Positions 42,357-42,553 of a stretch of DNA of 42,553 nt are shown here, piece after piece. Source of the DNA: Oscillospiraceae bacterium. Lineage in GTDB: Bacteria; Bacillota; Clostridia; Oscillospirales; Oscillospiraceae. Under the pieces are notes generated by a model that saw only the letters and a list, made by a program, of their open reading frames with translations, had not been told where the DNA came from and ran no database searches. Both the position numbers and the translations under genes were made by a program. The stretch lies in assembly GCA_017541995.1 (NCBI GenBank), contig JAFXYD010000114.1, positions 1 through 42,553 of the forward strand, written 5' to 3'. Position 1 is the first letter of the stretch; each line of letters starts with the position of its first letter.

Positions 42357-42516
42357 GCCTTCCCCTGGAGGGGAAGGTGGACTCCGGCGTCTCACGCAAG
42401 CCGGAGGACGGATGAGGTGGGGGATCGTCCCTTGCTGCGTTGGAACGAAAGTGCAGCTTGTCGGGACGCCACCTCATCCGCCCCCTGCGGGGGCACCTTC
42501 CCCGCAAGGGGAAGGC
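42357..42516. repeat. Inverted pair of REP/MITE-like elements
   Basis: Two diverged copies of one element face each other: 42357-42424 (GCCTTCCCC, hairpin, GGATGAGGTGG) and 42471-42516 in reverse (CACCTCATCC, CCCCTGCGGGGGC, CTTCCCCGCAAGGGGAAGGC). Each has its own internal hairpin, and the pair can fold into one long structure. Similar CTTCCCC...GATGAGGTG units are, from memory, dispersed in many clostridial genomes. No gene is seen from 42304 to the window end. Confidence 0.6.
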
Positions 42517-42553
42517 TTTGCGGGGGAGCTCGGTTGTCGCGTTCTTGCCTCAG

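Overview
The window looks like a chromosome segment from a fairly GC-rich Bacillota, most like the gut Oscillospirales. This is an inference from strong AGGAGG-type ribosome binding sites, canonical sigma-A promoters with 17-18 bp spacing, occasional GTG/TTG starts and the gene families present; no rRNA or marker set is available to confirm it. The GC-rich core (about 3.9-38.1 kb) is flanked by two visibly AT-richer accessory segments.

Left edge (1-3886): the tail of an IS21-type insertion sequence (IstB end plus terminal direct repeats), a solitary type III restriction-like helicase-nuclease, and a non-coding stretch ending in the 3' part of a tRNA-Thr(GGU) gene followed by its terminator. 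This is the usual scar at the distal end of an element integrated in a tRNA gene.

Core, part 1 (3.9-15.6 kb): Na/Pi cotransporter with PhoU tail, HIT hydrolase, solitary peptide-binding lipoprotein, pyruvate kinase with a co-oriented unknown gene, a run of three uncharacterised genes ending in a membrane-anchored archaemetzincin-like protease, and a metallo-beta-lactamase-fold hydrolase.

Core, part 2 (15.6-33.7 kb, all minus strand): a reverse transcriptase preceded by a 145-nt structured region bounded by a perfect 17-bp inverted repeat, a metallophosphatase, a MATE exporter, then an Sfp-type phosphopantetheinyl transferase and a dimodular NRPS (C-A-T-C-A-T-reductase). The NRPS is followed in the same operon by a STAS anti-sigma-antagonist and a membrane HAMP/PP2C phosphatase fused to an RsbW-like ATPase, and then by a 1177-residue protein of unknown function. 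The NRPS architecture predicts a (probably N-acylated) dipeptide aldehyde, the kind of product that gut clostridial reductase-terminated NRPSs make and that can cyclise to pyrazinones. The coupling to a partner-switch regulator is unusual.

Core, part 3 (33.8-38.2 kb): PI-PLC-like phosphodiesterase, guanine deaminase, cofactor-independent phosphoglycerate mutase and tRNA-Arg(CCU).

Right accessory block (38.27-42.1 kb): a double SnoaL-like protein, a YwnA-type Rrf2 regulator, an FMN-binding protein whose 2x[4Fe-4S] tail has been split off by a 1-nt frameshift, a zinc-macrodomain ADP-ribosyl hydrolase and a class-M sirtuin (SirTM). The SnoaL and Rrf2 promoters carry near-identical 19-bp palindromes in exactly the same register over their -35 boxes, so this reads as an Rrf2-controlled redox/ADP-ribosylation module. 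The usual SirTM substrate genes (GcvH-L, LplA2) are absent from the window. The right edge has a tRNA-like repeated stem, a strong terminator and an inverted pair of REP/MITE-like elements.
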